From Ovis canadensis (taxonomy: Eukaryota > Chordata > Mammalia > Artiodactyla > Bovidae), in contig NC_091256.1 of the NCBI RefSeq assembly GCF_042477335.2, positions 37,974,001 through 38,038,000 on the forward strand: DNA of 64,000 nucleotides. Reading direction: 5' to 3'. Below the pieces are notes generated by a model. It was not told where the DNA came from and did no database searches. It saw nothing but the letters and a program-made list of their open reading frames with translations. The translations under genes and the position numbers were made by a program. Positions 57,980 through 64,000 of this stretch are shown here, piece after piece. Numbering within the stretch: position 1 is the stretch's first letter; the number at the start of each line of letters is the position of its first letter.

Positions 57980-58160
57980 AGGAGTTAAAATCACAGGTTT
58001 GGGAATCAAAATGAGTTTGAAAATCCCAATGCTACCACCTATTAACTGTATTAGTTTTCTTAAGCCTGAGTTTATCACTGAAAAAAAAGTGAGCAATACT
58101 TGCTTACAGAGAAGTTTAAATAATGTATATAAAGTACCTGGTATCCGATAAGCACTCCAA
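57980..58160 (+). repeat. MIR SINE
   Basis: TTAAAATCACAGGTTTGGGA, CCACCTATTAACTG and a GTACCTGGTATCCGATAAGC end. Confidence 0.75.
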
Positions 58161-58784
58161 TTATATACACAAACATTAGGAGAAAGTATACAAAGGAAAA
58201 GGAAATTAAAACTAAACCAGTTGATTTATCAATCAGTTCTTTCTGGACAAGGAAACAATCTTACTGAAAAGGTCTTCATGTGGATCCATTAACGGGAAAA
58301 AGAACCCATTTAAACAGTGTGAAAGAACTTTTAGAACAAATTTTTTATTGGTAATAAAATCAAGACCCCTCTTCTGGATTCACAGGCTGAAAACTGGTAT
58401 TTTTCCATTTGGGGGATGAGGGAAGGTTAGTATTTGGAAACTATTTGGTACACAACTCCCAATTCAATATGTAGCTGCATTTTAATATATTAAAAAGGAA
58501 ATGAAGCCACACAGGACTTAAATGAAGAACATTAATATGTTTATTTGAATTGTAGATACAGTCTATCACCATGGCTAACTATATCTTAAATAAGATGTTT
58601 TCCCTGAGGCTATAAAAAGAAAAAAGGCTTGGACTCATTACATCCACTTAATACAGTGACCAAAGCAGCCGCTATCTTCACGTCAGAAAAGGAAATGCTC
58701 ATGGTTGGCACACTCATCAAATCTGAGGGAGAAGAGCCCACTGCCATAAAACCAGTGGCAGGCACCTAGAATTGTTGGAAGTAC

Positions 58785-58900
58785 TGACTGACCACTCCAG
58801 TATTCCTGCTTAGCAAATCCCATGGACAGAAGAACCAGGGGGGCTGCAGTCCATGGGATTGCAAAAGAGCTGAATATGACTCAGCATGAGTATGAGTGAC
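58785..58900 (+). repeat. Bov-tA fragment
   Basis: ACCACTCCAGTATTCCTGC, then CAGTCCATGGGATTGCAAAA. Confidence 0.85.
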
Positions 58901-59621
58901 AGGGTGATGGGGTGATTTTGTTGAATGTTTACAGGTTTGTTTTTCTGGAAAAAATGTCAAGTCATGAAATGATGTAACTAAAGACCAAGTTTTCTCTTGC
59001 TTAAGTGGAAGAGAATTGTGTTTTTAAAATACAACTCTCTGTTGTCAGATTTATTAAGGTTGGGAAGTTTTCTATACCTGCTGGGATCTGGCATGAAGCT
59101 TTAAACAGAGGGGTAGCTGTATATTTAAAGACTCAAGTAGAAAAAGTTCCTCTTGCCTGTTATCAGAGCAAGTGGCAACCATACCTTCAAAGAGGGGAAG
59201 CAGTGTGTGGAAGCCCTACTCTCTCTGCCTCACCAGTAGATCTGCTATCCTAAGCTGACTCTCCACTTACTACCTGCCAAATACAGATTTTCCACATTTG
59301 AAGTTCCTTCTACTGTGCAGAATGTCGTCCTTAGCAGTAAAAATCATAAAGCCTACTTCTGTAGTAATTCACTGATGGGCAATTGGTTTTCACTTCCATA
59401 AATACAAGTGTACTACATAGCTTTGTATATATTGAATGTGTTCTCCAAGGAGATCTTTAAAGAAGATCTTTGTTATGAAATAAATTTTAATTTCAAATTG
59501 GAAATGTATTTTCATCCCTTGTCAACATTTCCACTGCCTAACTGCACAATTTCAGATGTAGTAGTATTTCTGAAACTTTTCCAGTCCTGTGGCTACTGCT
59601 GGGTCTTCCAGACTTGCAGAC

Positions 59622-60218
59622 ATATTGAATGCGACACCTTGATGGCATCATCCTTTAGGGATTCCATCGCATCCACTAGCTTTATTAACAGCAGTGCTTC
59701 CTAAGGCCCACTCGACTTCGCTACACAGAATGTCTGACTGGGTGACTGACCACACCATTGTAGCAATCCAGTTCATTAACATCTTTTTGGTACAGGTCTG
59801 TGTTCTTTCCATCTCTCCAGCATCCACTAGGTCTCCACCATTTCTGTCCTTTATTGTGCTCTCTTTGGGTGAAATGTTCCTTTGGTATCTCCCAATTTTC
59901 CTGAAGAGATCCCTACCCCTTTGTTGTTTCCTTCTAGTTTTATACACCTTTTCATTGAAGAAGGCCTTGTCTCTGTGCTGTTCTTCGGAACTCTGTGTCT
60001 AGTTGGATATGCCTTTCCCTCTCTCCCTTGCTTTTTGCTTCTCTCCTTTGTCCAGCTCTTTGTAAGCCCTCCTCAGATGACCACTGTGTCTGCTCTTCTT
60101 TTTCTTTGGGATGGTTTTATTCGCTGCCTCCTGTATAATATTATGGACCCCTGTCCGTAGTTCTTCAGGTACAGTTAATTAGATCTAATCTCTTGAATCT
60201 ATCTGTTATCTCCACTGT
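59622..60218 (-). mobile_element. BovB LINE, inverted 5' segment
   Basis: Antisense BovB from the region between endonuclease and RT. The minus frame includes SIKDRNG-like and EWALGSTAVNKASGCDGIP residues, and the segment starts at the complement of AGATTCAAGAGATTAGATCT. It joins a sense BovB 3' segment at about 60,219. Confidence 0.9.
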
Positions 60219-60785
60219 GAGAGCTGGACTGTAAACAAGTGAAGTTTAAGTCGCTCAGTCGTGTCCAACTCTGTGACCCCATGTTGTGACCCCATGGACT
60301 ATATACAGTCCATGGAATTCTCCAGGCCAGAATACTGGAGTGGGCAGCCTTTCCTGTCTCCAGGGGATCTTCCCAGCCCAGGGATCGAACCCAGGTCAAG
60401 GCAGACTGCCAAAGAATTGATGCCTTTGAAGTGTGGCTCTGGAGAAGAATCCTGAGTGTCTCTTGGACAGCAAGGAGATCAAACCATTCAATCTTAAGGG
60501 AAATCAACCCTGAATACTCACTGGAAGGACTGACACAAGCTGAAGCTCCAATATTTTGGTCATCTGCTGTGAACAGCCGAATCATTGGAAAAGTCCCTGA
60601 TGCTGGGAAAGATTGAGAATAGAAGGAGAAGAGGGAGTCAGAGGATGAGTTAGCTGGTTGGTATCACTGATGCAATGGACATGAACTTGGGCAAACTTCA
60701 GGAGATAATGAGTGACAGGGAGGCCTGGTGCACTGGAGTCCAGGGGGTTGCAGAGAGTCGGACACGACCGGGTGACTGAACAACA
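60219..60785 (+). mobile_element. BovB LINE, sense 3' segment (twin-primed copy)
   Basis: Sense BovB from GAGAGCTGGACTGT through the VSWTARRSNHSILREINPEY and basic C-terminal regions to the end of the element. A SINE splits it at about 60,235-60,398. With the inverted piece before it, this is one 5'-inverted insertion. Confidence 0.9.
60236..60398 (-). repeat. Bov-tA SINE in BovB
   Basis: GTCGCTCAGTCGTGTCCAAC to GGGATCGAACCCAGG, with a short local duplication of TGTGACCCCATG. Confidence 0.9.
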
Positions 60786-61113
60786 TTTTTGAACATGTGG
60801 CATATGAGTCCTTTAAAATACAAATGTTCCTGAAGATTTTCTAAATTAATCCATAATTACATACAATAGCTCTTTAAAAAAATAACTGGCTAAGCAGTGC
60901 TTTGTTAGACACGGTTAAAAAATTCCAGGTGAATCTATGGATGTCAAATTCAGCAAACTGATTGTTCTAGGTAACAAGTACTATTTAAACACTCAGACTA
61001 ATGGCTATTAGATTTAACACAGCTACAATTACTTAATTATTCATTCTGTTTATTGAATTAAAAAGGAGTACAAACAATTGGTTAAGTGCTATGCACTGAC
61101 ATGGAAAAGGTGT

Positions 61114-61133
61114 ATTAAAAAAAAAAAAAAAAA
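61114..61133. repeat. Poly(A) tract
   Basis: A run of about 18 A on the plus strand, so poly(T) in the presumed WDR26 3'UTR. Confidence 0.9.
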
Positions 61134-64000
61134 CCAGAAAAGCAAATCAAAGTTAACGTAGTTTCAGTTGAACAAAAATTTAAAGACATTTAATATACTA
61201 CACATTTATAAAATAAAAGTTAACAAAGGGTGTTTTGTAAATAATTAGTAGAACAAGTGAAAATAAATATACCAGAGACCTGAAGTTTTTTACGCTTTAA
61301 TGAAATAACAAAGCAAAGAAATTTAAACTACTAAATATAATCTGAGAGGCAGTTAAAAACAAAAAACAACCCCCCCCACCAAATTTAAGAACACAATCCT
61401 TTGAAACATTTAATCAGTCCATAGCAAATAATTATTACATACCAAAAGCTCTAAGTGTTAACTAGTTCCACCACAATGCCATGTAAATCTTGACAATTTA
61501 GAAATCTTGAGATCAACACTTAAGTTCTTTTTTTGATCTCTACAGCTTGGTTTGTAAATACACACATGCTTTTGTGGATCTATTTCCCCGCCACACACAC
61601 ACATTTTCAAGGAGCCAATAAAATTTTTTCCACCTGTGCCTAAAAATGTTCTGATTCAGTTTTAGCACACTGACCCTGATGATGAAAATGTTTTTTTAAG
61701 TTAAAGATGGGGACACAATTTCAGTCTTATAAAAATATACCAGTATTAACCAAACCTTAATTCAGAGAGGGCACTTCACATGTGCACGAGACTGTCAGTA
61801 AAACTGCTAAGAACCCAGAACAGCTGCTCCTAGGGCTTAAGTACTCTCTCTCTTTCATACAGATACAACACACACACACATTTTTATACTATTAGTTTCA
61901 TTAAATCCAGGCTATCTGGACTAAGTAGATAAAGGATGGGTTTTGTTTTTGCAACTATAGGGCAGCTACTGTAACAATAGCTTAACACCACCAAAAATTT
62001 TCAATTAAGTTCACCCTGTTTTTAGAAAGTGTCTAAGTGTAAATGCAAATTCACCTCTTCTCTTAAAGTTAGCGGTTTGTATTAAATCAGGTATGGTTTT
62101 TGAAATGGAAGTAATGTTTTTGGGAACAACCCCAAAAACGTTGCTAAAATTTAAATGAGAAAGTAAAACGAAACCAAGATAAACATTTTAGATATGGGAC
62201 AAAAAGGATATTAAAAATGTCTTCTTTCCTCCCCATTCAAAAGTAGTCATTCTTCTGCTGTGAAAGAAACTGACATGGATATTTCCCTTTCAAGAGATGT
62301 AAGATATATTTACCAGTGTGAGCAGAGGTGTTAGGGTCAGTTCTTGTGTGCAGGAACCTAAAAAAGAGAATTTCAAGATGGGGAGGGGTGGGGAAAAAGG
62401 GTTTTCTATTAATGTCATGGAATGCCACTCTACAGGGACAACACTCCTAATAATAAAAATCACCAAATTACTACTAGTGTGATTTCAGATTGATAAAATA
62501 TTGACAAGTCATTTTAGTTTATTTTTAAAGTTAGGTAATCCCTTTTTGTTCTCCCACCCACTAAAATGGGCCAATCTGTAGGGGTATTTGCAAACAAAAT
62601 TTCCTGTTTAAACTACTTACCTGGTTAAATAGAACATTTACCTGGCCAGTAACACAAAGTGTAGCTAGCGTGAACACTAATAAAATACAGAAATAAAAAC
62701 TGAGGCCATCTTCCCTCCCAGCTAATTCCCTACTCTTAATTCACCACCCACACACCCATTTTAGGAACCCCACATCCAACACTGAACTATTAATAACCAG
62801 TTATTTGGAGGAAAAAGACATTTAATTTCATACGTGCTCTAGCCCTTGATCAATGAATAATTAACAACAAAAACATTTTCAAGCACATGGAAATGAGCCT
62901 ACTAACCTGATTTTTGGAGCCAAAATTCTCCACTCTATTTTGATCTATGTGCAAAAAGTATTGGTACTTTTCAGTTTATACATTTGTGAGTATCTTGCAG
63001 CTGGCTTGAAAATACTCTCACCTCAAGCCTAGAGACTACAGCACAGAGGTTTCAGTTGACAGCTATGAGTTAGACCATCCTGCCATCAGGTTCTTTGTCC
63101 CATAAAATCCTGTTTCTTCACGTATTTCACCTTTCTACCACAGTCGCTGCACGGCACATGCACGAAACAGACGTTTATAGCAACTTGGCACCGCAAAGTT
63201 CCAGTTATGTAGGAAGCTGCCGATTAAGACAGACTTGGAACACAAACTCACCTAGCTGCTACAGAAACCTTTGCATAGTTGTTACTCCATTTTAATGGAG
63301 TTATGTTCTTGTAAAATGTGCCTCACTTTGCCTCCACTTTTTTAAAGTGTTCTTAAACTGTACTTCAGAAGCACTCTGAAAACTCAGATCTAGGGGTGGT
63401 TGGGTGAAGGACAGTAGACTCTGAGTGCCAAATTGCCCCTGAACGGGCACAAATCCCAGTGAATGTTACAAATGTACCATGGCACACTGTAATGCAATTT
63501 GTAAACAGCTGTGGAGTTTCTATGCCCACATTTTGTTAGTGATGTTACCATAGAGATCAGGGTAATTAATGGCTTCAGGGTATACATGAATCACTTAAAA
63601 TATGAATGGATTTAACTGTACTGAGGTAAACAGAAGTTGCCACTTAATTATATACAGTTACCAATGAAGATTTTATTCAAGCTTAAAGTAAAAAGTAATT
63701 TTAGTTAAGAAAAATGAAGTACCAGATAAACTGTAACATATAGTTATTTTAACTTAGAAATATCAAAACAGGAATTCTTGATTCTCTAAGTGGTGGTCTC
63801 TGCAAAATGGAGCTTAAAGAAATCTTTTACATTACCAATTTGATAAAATAATCTGCTGACCACGATCTGTCATCTCCTCTTACTATGAGCTTCTGGGAGA
63901 ATCCGAGCTATTTTAAGGCCAATTTGTGTTTTTCTTTCTTCTCCCCTTCCCTGACTTGACCATTTCTCCCTGCTACCCTCCTGTTAAACGCCCCCCACCC

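Larger units (their letters stand above)
58520..64000 (-). other. WDR26: Probable WDR26 3'UTR (minus strand, partial)
   Basis: In mammals WDR26 lies tail-to-tail with CNIH4 a few kb downstream and has a long 3'UTR (synteny knowledge). The block at 61,000-64,000 is AT-rich with no recognised dispersed repeats, as expected of a long UTR, and no coding exon is seen. Minus-strand AATAAA signals lie at 61049-61054 and 58540-58545. If the distal one is used, the UTR contains a SINE and a BovB copy. WDR26 is a substrate-receptor/scaffold WD40 protein of the CTLH E3 ligase. This call is inference from gene order. Confidence 0.4.

Noticed and set aside
59882-60160. Hydrophobic 92-codon plus frame
   Set aside because: Antisense reading of BovB.
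61000-64000. Search for a WDR26 C-terminal coding exon on the minus strand
   Set aside because: No reading resembling the WD40 C-terminus or its acidic tail was found; only UTR is proposed.
1-64000. CRISPR array, prokaryotic operon or phage-like system
   Set aside because: No regular spacer-repeat pattern or prokaryotic gene packing; all repeats are eukaryotic transposons or simple repeats.

Overview
The window is ruminant (bovid) nuclear DNA, most like cattle or a close relative. It contains BovB (RTE-type) LINEs, many tRNA/BovB-derived Bov-tA and BOV-A2 SINEs, cetartiodactyl CHR-type SINEs, an artiodactyl L1 and a gammaretrovirus-like ERV. The genes are split into exons with GT/AG junctions, and no prokaryotic gene structure is present.

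The gene order matches the mammalian NVL - CNIH4 - WDR26 neighbourhood (human 1q42). (1) 1-8,300: the 5' part of NVL on the minus strand, four coding exons at 7988-7932, 3739-3666, 1757-1705 and 1623-1524, giving the first 94 complete codons plus 2 nt; its CpG-rich promoter lies at about 7,990-8,320. (2) 8,300-37,600: an intergenic stretch of about 29 kb built almost wholly of transposable elements. It has three long BovB copies, several antisense L1 relics, and one provirus with both LTRs (22160-30703, 4-bp GGTA target duplication, tRNA-Gln-type primer site) that landed inside an older SINE and was later hit by BovB, L1 and SINE insertions. (3) 37,600-52,300: complete CNIH4 on the plus strand, five exons and 139 codons, with a CpG-island promoter that has two ZNF143/THAP11-type motifs, GC boxes and a (CGG)n tract just before the ATG. 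(4) 52,300-64,000: downstream DNA with old MIR and L2 pieces, a BovB copy with a 5' inversion (59,62x-60,785), and AT-rich, repeat-poor sequence to the window end. By synteny that last part is probably 3'UTR of WDR26 on the minus strand; no WDR26 coding exon is visible.

The two recognised genes do different housekeeping jobs: NVL in nucleolar 60S ribosome assembly, CNIH4 in COPII export of membrane cargo from the ER. Nothing suggests they work together. I found no CRISPR array, prokaryotic operon or evidently new gene system. The most informative signals are the dated layers of nested insertions, the BovB reverse transcriptase ORF with a lost catalytic residue, the twin-primed BovB copy, and the CNIH4 promoter architecture. 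Boundaries of old repeats are by eye and may be off by 10-30 bases; family names are from recognition, not from a library search.
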